From positions 1,550,001 to 1,614,000 of the forward strand of contig OY969771.1 of NCBI GenBank assembly GCA_963702925.1: 64,000 bases of DNA. The letters are read 5' to 3'. Positions 35,481 to 44,379 of the stretch are shown here, piece after piece. Origin of the DNA: CAIKMD01 sp963702925 (lineage in GTDB: Bacteria; Pseudomonadota; Alphaproteobacteria; ATCC43930; CGMCC-115725). Within the stretch, counting starts at the first letter, position 1. Every line of letters begins with the position of its first letter. A model generated the notes under the pieces. That model was not told the origin of the DNA, searched no databases, and saw only the letters and a list, made by a program, of their open reading frames with translations. A program made the position numbers and the translations under genes.

Positions 35481-35593
35481 AGAGCAAGATCGGGTCAGCA
35501 TGAATCATGCTGACCCGTGAATCTTGCTCTCATTCAATGATATAGAGCCTGATTCACGTCTCAAGCCGATGGGGCTTGAGACGATCAGGCTCT
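35481..35593 (-). repeat. 113-bp double-hairpin intergenic repeat, copy 2
   Basis: This is the inverted copy of 10485-10597, differing at three positions. Hairpin B is at 35481-35530, the spacer at 35531-35543 and hairpin A at 35544-35593. It fills the space between the convergent gcrA and VWA genes. The right-hand side reads GCTCTAGCGC, as does the right side of copy 1. Confidence 0.9.
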
Positions 35594-36787
35594 AGCGCGT
35601 CAACCGACGCATGGCGCGGTCGATCCCTTCGAGGGTAAGCGGAAACATCCGGCCCTCCATCAAGTCGCGGATCATCGCGATCGAGAGTGTGCCGTCCCAA
35701 TAGCGTTCGGGCACGGGATTGAGCCACACCGCTTTGGGATAAACGCCGAGCAGGCGCCGCAGCCAAACCCGCCCAGGCTCGTCATTCCAGTGCTCGACGC
35801 TGCCGCCCGGCTGCTCGATCTCGTAAGGGCTCATGCTGGCATCGCCGACCAGGATCAGCTTGTAGCTTTGGTCGTAAGTGCGAAGGATATCCGACGTCGC
35901 CATGCGCTCGACCTGGCGCCGCCGTGCATCGGGCCACAACGCCTCGTAAGGGCAGTTGTGGAAATAGAAATATTCGAGATGCTTGAACTCGCCGCGCGCC
36001 GCCGAAAACAATTCCTCGCAGGCGCGGATATGCCCGTCCATCGAGCCGCCGATGTCGAGCAACAGCAAAACCTTCGCCGCATTATGCCGCTCGGGCACGA
36101 GCTTCAGGTCGAGCCAGCCGGCATTGCGCGCGGTCGAGCGAATCGTATCGTCGAGATCGAGTTCGAGCGTGGCGCCTTCGCGCACGAATTGCCGCAAGCG
36201 ACGTAAAGCGAGCTTGATGTTGCGCGTACCGAGCTCGACCCGATCGTCGAGATTGCGGAATTCGCGCTTGTCCCAGACCTTCACCGCGCGGTGGTTGCGA
36301 TTCTCGTCCTGGCCGATGCGCACGCCCTCGGAATTGTAGCCATAGGCGCCATAGGGCGAGGTTCCGGCGGTGCCGACCCATTTCTTGCCGCCTTCGTGCC
36401 GATCTTGCCGCCTTCGTGCCGACCTTTCTGTTCCTGCAGGCGCTGCTGCAGGGTTTCCATCAGCTTCTCCCAGCCGCCCATCGCTTCGATGAGCTTCTTC
36501 TCTTCATCGGTCAAAACTTTCTCGCCGAGCTTCTTCAGCCATTCCTCGGGGATGGCGGGCTCGTCCGCGGACAGCGTCTCGATCCCTTTGAAGTGGTGGC
36601 CGAAGACGCGATCGAATTTGTCGAGGTTGCGTTCGTCCTTCACCAGCGCCGCGCGCGCCAGGTAATAGAAATCCTCGACGCTGTAGGCGGCGAGGTTGCG
36701 GCGCATCGCCTCGGCGAGGGTGAGAAACTCCTTGAGCGAGACCGGCACCTTGGCCTCGCGCAGCTCGAGGAGAAAGCCGACGAACAT
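35592..36787 (-). pseudogene. VWA domain-containing (CoxE-like) protein, disrupted by 20-bp tandem duplication
   Basis: The N-terminal part (MFVGFLLELREAKVPVSLKEF... from ATG 36787) reads in one frame to 36423. The C-terminal VWA domain (...VRIGQDENRNHRAVKVWDKREF to ...RRLTR) is in another, with the metal-site motif 'LLLLDIGGSMDGH'. Removing one copy of the 20-bp direct repeat (36383-36422) restores a continuous frame through 'GGKKWVGTAGTSPYGAYGYN'. Intact homologues of about 395 residues pair with MoxR ATPases as a metallo-chaperone-like system. The stop TAG abuts repeat copy 2. Confidence 0.9.
36383..36422. repeat. perfect 20-bp tandem duplication inside the VWA gene
   Basis: The unit TCTTGCCGCCTTCGTGCCGA occurs twice back to back (36383-36402 and 36403-36422). 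Its length is not a multiple of three, so it shifts the frame of the VWA gene. It is either a slipped-strand mutation or an assembly artefact. Confidence 0.95.
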
Positions 36788-36795
36788 GGCGCGGC

Positions 36796-37647
36796 TCAGC
36801 CGCCGCGCTCGCGGCGATGGATGAAGGCCAGCCGCTCGAAGAGATGCACGTCTTGCTCCTTCTTCAGCAACGCACCGTGAAGCGGCGGAATGAGCTTCCC
36901 CGGATCGCGCTGGCGCAAGGTTTCGGCCGGTATCTCCTCGACCATGAGCAGCTTGATCCAATCGAGGAGCTCCGAGGTCGACGGTTTCTTCTTCAGGCCC
37001 GGCACCTCGCGAACCTCGTAAAAAACATTGAGCGCTTCGCGCACCAGCGCTTTCTGCAGACCCGGATAATGGACATCGAGAATCCGCGTCATGGTGTCGC
37101 GATCGGGAAAGCGGATGTAATGGAAAAAACAGCGGCGCAGAAACGCGTCGGGGAGTTCTTTCTCGTTGTTCGATGTGATGATCACGACCGGCCGATGCGC
37201 TGCCTTGACGGTCTCGCGCGTCTCGTAGACGTAGAATTCCATCCGATCGAGCTCGAGCAGCAGATCGTTGGGGAATTCGATGTCGGCTTTGTCGATCTCG
37301 TCGATCAGCAACACCGGCGCCGCGTCCGCCGTGAAGGCCTGCCACAGCTTGCCGCGGATGATGTAATTGGCGATGTCGTTGACCTTGGGATCGCCGAGCT
37401 GCCCGTCGCGCAGCCTTGTCACCGCGTCGTATTCGTAGAGCCCTTGCTGCGCCTTGGTGGTGGATTTGATGTGCCAGGTGATCAAATCCTTGCCCAAGGC
37501 CCGGGCGATTTCATGCGCGAGGATGGTCTTGCCGGTGCCGGGCTCGCCCTTCACCAGCAAAGGCCGCTCCAGTGCGATGGCGGCGTTCACCGCAACCCGC
37601 AAATCCTCGGTCGCGACATAGCTGTCGGTGCCGTCGAAGCGTGTCAT
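36796..37647 (-). CDS. MoxR family AAA ATPase
   Basis: A 283-residue AAA+ protein of the MoxR/CoxD group. Walker A is GEPGTGKT (34-41), Walker B LLIDEID (about 113-119), and a sensor-1-like 'IITSNNEKELPDAFLRRC' follows. MoxR ATPases work with VWA proteins to mature or remodel enzyme complexes. The VWA partner starts nine bases downstream but is frameshifted here. 'STTKAQQGLYEYD' is characteristic of the APE2220/CoxD-like branch. Confidence 0.93.
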   Translation of the reverse strand: MTRFDGTDSYVATEDLRVAVNAAIALERPLLVKGEPGTGKTILAHEIARALGKDLITWHIKSTTKAQQGLYEYDAVTRLRDGQLGDPKVNDIANYIIRGKLWQAFTADAAPVLLIDEIDKADIEFPNDLLLELDRMEFYVYETRETVKAAHRPVVIITSNNEKELPDAFLRRCFFHYIRFPDRDTMTRILDVHYPGLQKALVREALNVFYEVREVPGLKKKPSTSELLDWIKLLMVEEIPAETLRQRDPGKLIPPLHGALLKKEQDVHLFERLAFIHRRERGG

Positions 37648-37692
37648 GCAGTCCCTTCTCGTTGCCCGCTCTCGGCGCGGACGGCTTCGGTC

Positions 37693-38457
37693 TCAGCGAT
37701 AGTGCCACAGACCGCGGCGAAACGAGCGGGCGACACCTTCGGAGCCGTAATAGTCATAACTCTGGCTGGTATCGGCAAGAGCCAGGCCTTCGGCGACGAG
37801 AAAACCGCCGAGATCCGTGCCGCTGGCATCCGTGCACACCGCCGCGGGATCGCCACGTTGGCCTTCCGGCGTATGGCAGTTGACCCGCGGCGCGCGCTGC
37901 AGCCGTTGCGCCAACGCGTCGCGCGCGACCTCGGCGCAGCTTCGCTTGTCGCCCGGCCCCAGGCCGCATTGGTCGCGCGGATCGGCAACGCGCACACCAA
38001 AAAGCCGCACCGGCTTGCCCGAAACCACGAGATTCGTGCCGCCCGACGCTTCGGCCGCACCGCCGAACACCACCAAATTGGAGAGCGCCGAGCTGCGCGA
38101 TGCTTGCGGCGGCGGGGAGGGTGCTGCCGATGCTTCGCGCGACCCGATCTCTTTGCCGTTGCGATCGAAAAGGGTGACTTTCGGCACCGGCGTGTCGACA
38201 TCGGGCACGGTGTGGATCGGCAGCGGGTCGACCGCGATCGTCGGGAGGTCCGGCGCAGCCGGCGGTGGCGGCGGGGTCGGCGGCACGGAGGCTGTTACGA
38301 CATCCTTGGTAGCTTCGCTCGGCTGCGCCGCGGGCAAGGCCGCCACAGCTCCATTTTCCAACGCTGGCGGGGTGGCTGGGCGGCGTTCGAGCACCAGCAC
38401 GCCAATAACCGCCCCCAGCCCGGCCAAGCCAAGCGCCAACAAAACCGATTTTCGCAT
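37693..38457 (-). CDS. membrane-anchored thermonuclease-fold protein, probably catalytically inactive
   Basis: A 254-residue protein with an N-terminal transmembrane or signal segment ('SVLLALGLAGLGAVIGVLVL'), a long Pro/Ala-rich linker (about 24-110) and a C-terminal domain resembling staphylococcal nuclease ('PVRLFGVRVADP', 'LGGFLVAEGLALAD', 'RSFRRGLWHYR'). The usual catalytic 'DAPE' is replaced by ADPRD, and the 'DRYGR' motif is reduced to QRGD, so nuclease activity is doubtful. Four Cys in the domain may form disulfides outside the cytoplasm. MRKS at 38457 gives a normal signal. Confidence 0.7.
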   Translation of the reverse strand: MRKSVLLALGLAGLGAVIGVLVLERRPATPPALENGAVAALPAAQPSEATKDVVTASVPPTPPPPPAAPDLPTIAVDPLPIHTVPDVDTPVPKVTLFDRNGKEIGSREASAAPSPPPQASRSSALSNLVVFGGAAEASGGTNLVVSGKPVRLFGVRVADPRDQCGLGPGDKRSCAEVARDALAQRLQRAPRVNCHTPEGQRGDPAAVCTDASGTDLGGFLVAEGLALADTSQSYDYYGSEGVARSFRRGLWHYR

Positions 38458-38596
38458 GGCCGGAACCCTAGCATTGACGCAAGCGAGGCGCCACATGATG
38501 GCCTAGGCAGCGTCGGGCGCGGGGCCGTTTTCCCTTGACAAACGAGACCTTAGACTGCGCCATACGCGCCAGAGATCGCGTTTCGAGGATACGCCC

Positions 38597-38827
38597 ATGG
38601 GCTCGCTGAGCTTGACGCATTGGTTGGTCGTGCTGTTGATCGTGTTGCTGCTGTTCGGCGCCGGCAAATTGCCGCGCGTGATGGGCGACTTCGCGAAAGG
38701 CATCAAGGCATTCAAAGCCGGTATGAAAGACGAGGACGAGGCCGTCACCCCGCCCCCGCCGCAAGTGACCCCGCCTTCTTCGACCAGTACCGCTTCGGCC
38801 GAGCATGCGGCCCATGATCGCGGCTGA
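38597..38827 (+). CDS. tatA: twin-arginine translocase subunit TatA/E
   Basis: A 76-residue protein with one N-terminal transmembrane helix ('HWLVVLLIVLLLFGAGKLP'), the FGxxKLP motif, the amphipathic helix 'MGDFAKGIKAFKAGMKDE' and a disordered Pro/Ser tail. TatA forms the pore for folded twin-Arg proteins. tatB and tatC do not follow; the next gene is an aminotransferase, so TatBC must be elsewhere. Confidence 0.95.
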   Translation: MGSLSLTHWLVVLLIVLLLFGAGKLPRVMGDFAKGIKAFKAGMKDEDEAVTPPPPQVTPPSSTSTASAEHAAHDRG

Positions 38828-38861
38828 TCGACACTAGCGCCGCGGCCGGGCCGCTTCTTCC

Positions 38862-39968
38862 ATGATCCATTATTCGCGGCTCGTCGGCGCTTTGCCGGCG
38901 ATCGTGCCGTTCGTGCCGCCGGAAGCGCTGGAGCGGCGGATCGGGCGCACAATCAAAATTCGCATCGGCGCCAATGAAAGCGCTTTCGGCCCGTCACCCA
39001 AAGCGGTCGCCGCGATCAAAGACGGCGCCAACCGGATCAACTGGTATTGCGATCCCGAAGGCTACGCGCTGCGCGAAGCGCTGGCGCGGCATCACGGTGT
39101 CGCGCGCGAGAATATCGGTCTCGGCGCCGGCGCCGACGATCTTCTGGGTCTCGTCGTGCGGTCGGTGATCGATGCCGGCGATCCAGTGGTGATGTCCCAT
39201 GGCGCCTATCCGACCTTTGCCTTTCATGTAAACGGTTTCGGCGGGAAATTCGTCACCCCGCCCTATCGCGATTTCCGCAACGACGCCACGGCGCTGGCGG
39301 ATGCAGCCGAGAAAAGCGGCGCGCGCCTGGTTTATCTCTCCAATCCCGACAATCCGACCGGAAGTTGGCTTTCGGCGGAAGAGCAGATGACGATCCTGGC
39401 CAAGCTGCCGCAAGGTGGCTTGCTCGTGCTCGACGAAGCCTATAGCGATTTCGCGCCCGCCGGCTCGCTGCCCGTGCTCGATCCCGAAGACGAGCGTGTC
39501 ATCCGCATTCGTACTTTCTCGAAGGCGCATGGCATGGCGGGCGCGCGTGTCGGCTATGCCATCGGCGCCAAGGCGCTAATCGCGACCTTCGACAAGATCC
39601 GCCATCATTTCGGCGTTTCGCGCCTGTCGCAGGAAGCGGCCCTGGCCTCGCTCGGCGATCAGGACTTCATCGCCACGGTCGCCGGCCTCGTCGCCGACGG
39701 AAAGCGCGATTACGAGAACCTTGCGAAGCGCCTCGGCCTCAAAGCGTTGCCCTCGGCCACGAATTTCGTCGCGATCGACATGGGCGATGGCGAGCGCGCA
39801 CGCACGACGCTCGCCCGGCTGCTCGAAGAAGAAGCCGTGTTCCTGCGCATGCCGGGCGTGGCGCCGCTCGACCGGCTGATCCGGGTTACGGTTGGGACGC
39901 CGCCTGAGCGTCAGGGCTTTGCGGAGGCGTTGGAGCGGATACTGAGCCGTTCGGCCCGTACGCGCTAA
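38862..39968 (+). CDS. hisC: histidinol-phosphate aminotransferase-like, class I/II PLP enzyme
   Basis: A 368-residue fold-type I aminotransferase. 'LSNPDNPTG' (160-167) and Asp191 (LDEAY) bind PLP, and Lys221 in 'TFSKAHGMAGARVGY' is the Schiff-base residue. The 'TFSKAHGMAGARVGY' pattern fits HisC, which converts imidazole-acetol phosphate to histidinol phosphate; aromatic aminotransferase activity is also possible. No other his genes are nearby. Its 3' end overlaps the convergent sulfatase-like gene by 83 bases. Confidence 0.85.
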   Translation: MIHYSRLVGALPAIVPFVPPEALERRIGRTIKIRIGANESAFGPSPKAVAAIKDGANRINWYCDPEGYALREALARHHGVARENIGLGAGADDLLGLVVRSVIDAGDPVVMSHGAYPTFAFHVNGFGGKFVTPPYRDFRNDATALADAAEKSGARLVYLSNPDNPTGSWLSAEEQMTILAKLPQGGLLVLDEAYSDFAPAGSLPVLDPEDERVIRIRTFSKAHGMAGARVGYAIGAKALIATFDKIRHHFGVSRLSQEAALASLGDQDFIATVAGLVADGKRDYENLAKRLGLKALPSATNFVAIDMGDGERARTTLARLLEEEAVFLRMPGVAPLDRLIRVTVGTPPERQGFAEALERILSRSARTR

Positions 39969-41541
39969 GAAACTCGCCGAGAAATTTCTCCATCCCTTCG
40001 GCATCGGCGCGTGGCGGCGGTTCGTCACCGGCGACATAGCCAAGCGAAGCGAAAGGCCGCAACAGATCGGGATCGCGCGCCAGCACATGGATCGGCACGG
40101 TCCAGGCCTCGCCGCCGCCACGGGTGAGATCGGGCGGCTGGTGATCGCCCAGGATCACCACCAAAGGCGAGCCGTCGAGCGAAGCAAGCCAGGCGCCGAG
40201 GGTTTTCAGATCATAGGCGACGCTGTCGAGATAAGGCTGATCGAGATCGGACCAATTCGGCTGGGCATAGATCCGCGTCCAATCGCTTTTCGCCACGGTC
40301 GCGAATTTTCCGGCATCGCTCCAATCCGCCAGATAAGGCGGCACCGGCGCGAAAGGCGTGTGGCTCGAAACCAGCACGATCTGCGCGAAGAGCGGACCGT
40401 GGCCCGGCTTCAGCTCGCGCGCGTTGAATTGCGCCAAAGTGTATTGGTCGGGAATGTCGAACCAGCCGAATTCCGGCCCGCTATAACCGAGATCGGCGGC
40501 GTAGTAATGCGCATCGAACCCCCAGAACGCGCCTTCGGGATAAGGCTTCTTGATCCCCGGCATGACCTCGACCGTGCGATAGCCCGCGGCCGACAAATAG
40601 CGCGGCAAGCCTTTGCGGTCGCCATTGACCACCAGCTCGCTCAGGAGCTGATCGAGCTTCAACCCGCTCGCAATCGACCCATGCGCCAACCATGAGCCGC
40701 CGCCAAAGGTCGGCGAAAGCAGCCGATTGGACATTAGCTGATAGCCGGCACCGGCAACGGTCGTGGCGAAATCATCAAGCGCTGGACCGATCGCCGCGCG
40801 ATAGAGGGGATCATCGAGGACAACGGTGCCGTAGGATTCGATGAAGACGAGGTAGACGTCGTGGCCTTGAAGCCCGGGCAAAGGCCCCAACGCCGGCTGC
40901 GACGTCGCGAGCACGGACGCATAGCGCCGGTCGATCCCGTGAATGACGGCGAAGGCACGCCAGGCCGAGCTTGCCTGTTTCCACGACGCCGTGATCGCAC
41001 CCGCATCGACCAGGCTGCCGCCGAGAACCGGCGGCACCGCCATGAGCACGAAGCCGAGCAGACCGGCAAGCAACGCGGATATTGCAACCTGAGGGCGCTG
41101 CATCGCGAATTCGATGCTGATGAGCGCTTGCCAAAGCAATGCGACGATCACCGCAAGGCCAATGAGCGTGCCGGCAATCACCGTCACGCCGCGCCAAGCA
41201 CCATCGGCGTCGAGATAAAGGCCGATGAGATTGGGCACGTGCCGCAGATCGAAATAGAGATCGAGCGGCCGGTCGAGCAGCCGCTCGACCGTCGCATCGG
41301 CGAATTGCAGAACGGCCAGAAGGACAAGCGACACGGCGATGAGCCAACGCGCCGCCGGCCACAAGCTACGCCGCATCAACCCCATAAGGCCGAACAGAAG
41401 AAGCAGCGCGATCAACGCCAAGGGCGGCCGCCAATCGAAAAACATATGGTGGTCGCTGCGAAGCCCGGACAGGAACAGGGCCCAGATCAGCACCAGGCCG
41501 AAAGCCAGGCCCGCGCGGTAAGGACGCCGGCGCCGACTCAT
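39886..41541 (-). CDS. sulfatase-like inner-membrane protein (LTA synthase/phosphoglycerol transferase type)
   Basis: A 551-residue protein. Four or five N-terminal transmembrane helices (about 8-190) are followed by a periplasmic alkaline-phosphatase-superfamily domain. 'HDVYLVFIESYGTVV' contains the first metal-site region, 'FGGGSWLAHGSI' the nucleophile area and 'VVILGDHQPP' the distal Asp-His metal ligands. Family members transfer phosphoglycerol or phosphoethanolamine to envelope polymers. The gene overlaps hisC tail-to-tail and is overlapped by the class V aminotransferase gene (ATGA). Confidence 0.85.
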   Translation of the reverse strand: MSRRRRPYRAGLAFGLVLIWALFLSGLRSDHHMFFDWRPPLALIALLLLFGLMGLMRRSLWPAARWLIAVSLVLLAVLQFADATVERLLDRPLDLYFDLRHVPNLIGLYLDADGAWRGVTVIAGTLIGLAVIVALLWQALISIEFAMQRPQVAISALLAGLLGFVLMAVPPVLGGSLVDAGAITASWKQASSAWRAFAVIHGIDRRYASVLATSQPALGPLPGLQGHDVYLVFIESYGTVVLDDPLYRAAIGPALDDFATTVAGAGYQLMSNRLLSPTFGGGSWLAHGSIASGLKLDQLLSELVVNGDRKGLPRYLSAAGYRTVEVMPGIKKPYPEGAFWGFDAHYYAADLGYSGPEFGWFDIPDQYTLAQFNARELKPGHGPLFAQIVLVSSHTPFAPVPPYLADWSDAGKFATVAKSDWTRIYAQPNWSDLDQPYLDSVAYDLKTLGAWLASLDGSPLVVILGDHQPPDLTRGGGEAWTVPIHVLARDPDLLRPFASLGYVAGDEPPPRADAEGMEKFLGEFLSAYGPNGSVSAPTPPQSPDAQAASQP

Positions 41542-42728
41542 GCCACGCCTTTGAACAGGGCGGCGAGACGCTCGTAATCCGCCGTCTCGTTATAGGCTTG
41601 CGCGCCGACCCGTACCCAGAACGCGCCGGCAAGCGGCACCACAGCCGCCTCGATGCGGTGGCGCTCCGCCAGATCGCGCACCAGCCCGGTGAGTCGGGCA
41701 TCGTCGAAGGGTCCGGCAAGCGGCAGGCGCACGGTCGCCATGGCGGCAAGCGACGCCGCAGGGCCCGTCGTCTCGGTGCGCCAGGCGCGCGCCAGAATCG
41801 CGGCAGCCTCCTGTGCAAGCGCGGCATTGCGTGCCATCAAGCGCGGACCGCCGAGGCGCGCGTGGAAATCGAGCGCGGCTGGCGTGGCGAGCGCGGCGGT
41901 CACGTCACGCGTGCCGGTCCATTCGAACTCGGTGCGAAAGCCTTTGCCGTAGCCATGAGAGATCGCGAGCGGATGCGTGAGCCGCTGCGCGTCCTGCGTC
42001 GCCCAAAGGAAGCCGCAGCTGCGCGGCACGAAATACCATTTGTGCAGATTGCCGACATACCACTCGGCACCGATCGAAGCGACGTCGAATTCCAACATGC
42101 CGGGCGCGTGCGCGCCATCGATCATCACGCGGGCGCCCGCTTCGTGCGCAAGCCGGGTCAGCGCGACCACCGGCAGGCGCAGGGCGCTGAACGAAGCGAC
42201 ATGATCGAACACGGCGAGTTGGGTGCGAATGCTCAGCCGCGCCGCAACCGTGCGCAGCACCTCTGCATCATCCGCGATCGGCAGCTTCACTTCAGCTTCG
42301 ACGAGACGCGCGCCGGTGCGCGAGGCGACGTACTGTGCGGCCTTGCGGATCGCCGGATAGGCGAGATTGGTCATCAGGATTTCATCGCCCGGCTCGAAAT
42401 CGAGCGCGCGCAGCACCGCGTTGAGCCCGGTCGTGGCGTTGTCGACGAAAACCATATCCTCGGGCTGGGCGCCGAGCGCCCGCGCCACAGGCCGCAATGC
42501 TTGGCGCAGCGCGGCTTCGAGCTCGAAGGCGAGGAAGTAGGAGGGATTGCGCTCGATCCGCGCACGCCATTCGGTTTGCGCTGTCAGCACGGCGTTCGGA
42601 GTCAAACCGAACGCGCCATGGTTAAGATAGGCAATCGAAGGATCGAGCTGCCATTCGCGACGCAGCGCGGCGCCCCAGGCCAGATCCTCGTCGCGATCAA
42701 TGTTCTCGGCTTGCGGCGCGTTTGGCAT
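41538..42728 (-). CDS. class V aminotransferase (isopenicillin-N-epimerase-like)
   Basis: A 396-residue PLP enzyme. 'YLNHGAFGLTPNAV', 'FVDNATTGLNAVLRA', Asp204 in 'VMIDGAHAPG' and the Schiff-base Lys230 in 'GNLHKWYF' fit the isopenicillin-N-epimerase-like/cysteine-desulfurase-like branch. The substrate is unknown; relatives act as amino-acid racemases, lyases or desulfurases. It overlaps the downstream sulfatase-like gene by four bases, so the two are co-expressed. Confidence 0.88.
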   Translation of the reverse strand: MPNAPQAENIDRDEDLAWGAALRREWQLDPSIAYLNHGAFGLTPNAVLTAQTEWRARIERNPSYFLAFELEAALRQALRPVARALGAQPEDMVFVDNATTGLNAVLRALDFEPGDEILMTNLAYPAIRKAAQYVASRTGARLVEAEVKLPIADDAEVLRTVAARLSIRTQLAVFDHVASFSALRLPVVALTRLAHEAGARVMIDGAHAPGMLEFDVASIGAEWYVGNLHKWYFVPRSCGFLWATQDAQRLTHPLAISHGYGKGFRTEFEWTGTRDVTAALATPAALDFHARLGGPRLMARNAALAQEAAAILARAWRTETTGPAASLAAMATVRLPLAGPFDDARLTGLVRDLAERHRIEAAVVPLAGAFWVRVGAQAYNETADYERLAALFKGVA

Positions 42729-42859
42729 TAGCGGGCCATTCTCCCCGAGCCCGGCACCCGCTTCAAGCGGGCAAACGACGCGATTCGGAATAAACGCTGT
42801 GCATCCCTATGTCTTAACGATGGAGGTGGGGAGATCGTCGATAAACAGGAGTTTAGGAA

Positions 42860-43294
42860 ATGACCATTGCAGCGCTTCTCTACCGCAAAGGTGACCGGGT
42901 CTCGACCATCCGCTCGACCGAACGCATCGCAGCGGCGATACGCCAGCTTCACGACGAGCGTATCGGCGCCCTGGTCGTGCTCGACCGGCGCGGCAAGCTC
43001 GCCGGGATGTTTTCCGAGCGCGACGTAATCCGCGCCTTGGCGGAAGACGGCGCGCAGGCGCTCAATTACGAAGTGCATGAACTGATGACCCAGGACGTCA
43101 CTACCTGCGCCCCCGAAGACCGTATCGAGGCGGCGATGGCGGTGATGAGCACCCACCGCATTCGCCATTTGCCCGTGATGGATCGCGGGCGTCTGGTCGG
43201 CCTCGTGAGTATCGGCGATTTGTTGCAGCACCGGCTCGATGAGAAAGCGGTCGAGGCCAGCGTGCTGCTCGATATCGCGCGCAGCCACGCCTGA
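42860..43294 (+). CDS. CBS-domain protein
   Basis: A 144-residue protein consisting of two CBS motifs: 'ALVVLDRRGKLAGMFSERDVIRA' (in parts, about 35-60) and 'HLPVMDRGRLVGLVSIGDLL' (in parts, about 102-125). CBS pairs bind adenine nucleotides or SAM and regulate partner proteins; here there is no attached enzyme, so it probably acts in trans. AGGAG precedes the ATG. It is divergent from the class V aminotransferase. Confidence 0.92.
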   Translation: MTIAALLYRKGDRVSTIRSTERIAAAIRQLHDERIGALVVLDRRGKLAGMFSERDVIRALAEDGAQALNYEVHELMTQDVTTCAPEDRIEAAMAVMSTHRIRHLPVMDRGRLVGLVSIGDLLQHRLDEKAVEASVLLDIARSHA

Positions 43295-43341
43295 TCGCAA
43301 CCCCGCTTCCCATCGCGCCCGGTTCTTTGTAGAGCGGGGCC

Positions 43342-44379
43342 ATGCGCGTCGATGCGTTCGATTTCACCCTGCCGCGCGAGCTCATTGCCGAGCATCCGGT
43401 GGAGCCGCGCGATGCCGCCCGGCTGCTCGTCGTGGATCGCGCGCTCGCCGATCGCCGGATTGCCGAGCTACCCCTGCTGCTGCGAGCCGGCGATGTGCTG
43501 GTCGCGAACGACACCCGTGTCATTCCCGTGCGGCTTACCGGCACGCGCGGCGCCGCAACCGTCGAGGTGACCCTGCATCGCGATTTGGGCGGCGGCGTAT
43601 GGCGGGCCTTTGCCAAGGGCGCGCGGCGCCTCAAGCCCGGCGACACGCTCCGCTTCGGCGAGGACTTTGCCGCCGAGGTCGCCGCAAAGGAGCCCGAAGG
43701 CGATGTCGTGCTGCGTTTTGCGCAGGAAGGCACGGCGTTTCGCGCGCTCATCGAACGTTTCGGGCAAATGCCGCTGCCACCTTATATTCATCGCGCGCGC
43801 GAAGGCGAGCGGCGCGATCGGCAGGACTACCAGACGATGTTCGCGATGCGCGACGGCGCGGTGGCGGCGCCCACCGCCGGGCTGCATTTCACGCCGGCTC
43901 TGCTGGCTGCTCTCAAAGAGGCGGGCATCGCGCTCGAAACCGTCACCCTGCATGTCGGCGCCGGAACCTTCCTGCCGGTCAAGGTTGAAGACACCAAGGA
44001 CCATCGCATGCATGCGGAATACGGCACGATTTCGCCCGAGACCGCCGCACGGCTCAATGCGGCACGCGCGCGCGGCGGACGGATCGTCGCCATCGGCACG
44101 ACCAGCTTGCGGCTCCTCGAAAGCGCCGCCGGCGATGATGGCACGATCGCGCCCTTCGGCGGCGAAACCGCGCTATTCATCACGCCGGGCTATCGCTTTC
44201 GCGCGGTCGATGTGCTGCTGACCAATTTCCATTTGCCGCGTTCGACTCTGTTCATGCTAGTGGCAGCCTTTGCCGGGCTCGAGCGCATCAAGGCCGCCTA
44301 TGCCCATGCGATCGAGCAGCGCTATCGCTTTTTCTCTTACGGCGATGCCTGCCTGTTGTTCCCCGAGGCAGCGTCGTGA
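43342..44379 (+). CDS. queA: tRNA preQ1(34) S-adenosylmethionine ribosyltransferase-isomerase
   Basis: The 345-residue QueA transfers the ribosyl part of SAM to preQ1 in tRNA, giving epoxyqueuosine. The characteristic segments are 'DFTLPRELIAEHP' at the N-terminus, 'NDTRVIPVRL', 'PTAGLHFTPALL' and 'TNFHLPRSTLFMLVAAFAG' (in parts). It is the first gene of the queuosine operon and overlaps tgt by GTGA. Confidence 0.97.
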   Translation: MRVDAFDFTLPRELIAEHPVEPRDAARLLVVDRALADRRIAELPLLLRAGDVLVANDTRVIPVRLTGTRGAATVEVTLHRDLGGGVWRAFAKGARRLKPGDTLRFGEDFAAEVAAKEPEGDVVLRFAQEGTAFRALIERFGQMPLPPYIHRAREGERRDRQDYQTMFAMRDGAVAAPTAGLHFTPALLAALKEAGIALETVTLHVGAGTFLPVKVEDTKDHRMHAEYGTISPETAARLNAARARGGRIVAIGTTSLRLLESAAGDDGTIAPFGGETALFITPGYRFRAVDVLLTNFHLPRSTLFMLVAAFAGLERIKAAYAHAIEQRYRFFSYGDACLLFPEAAS

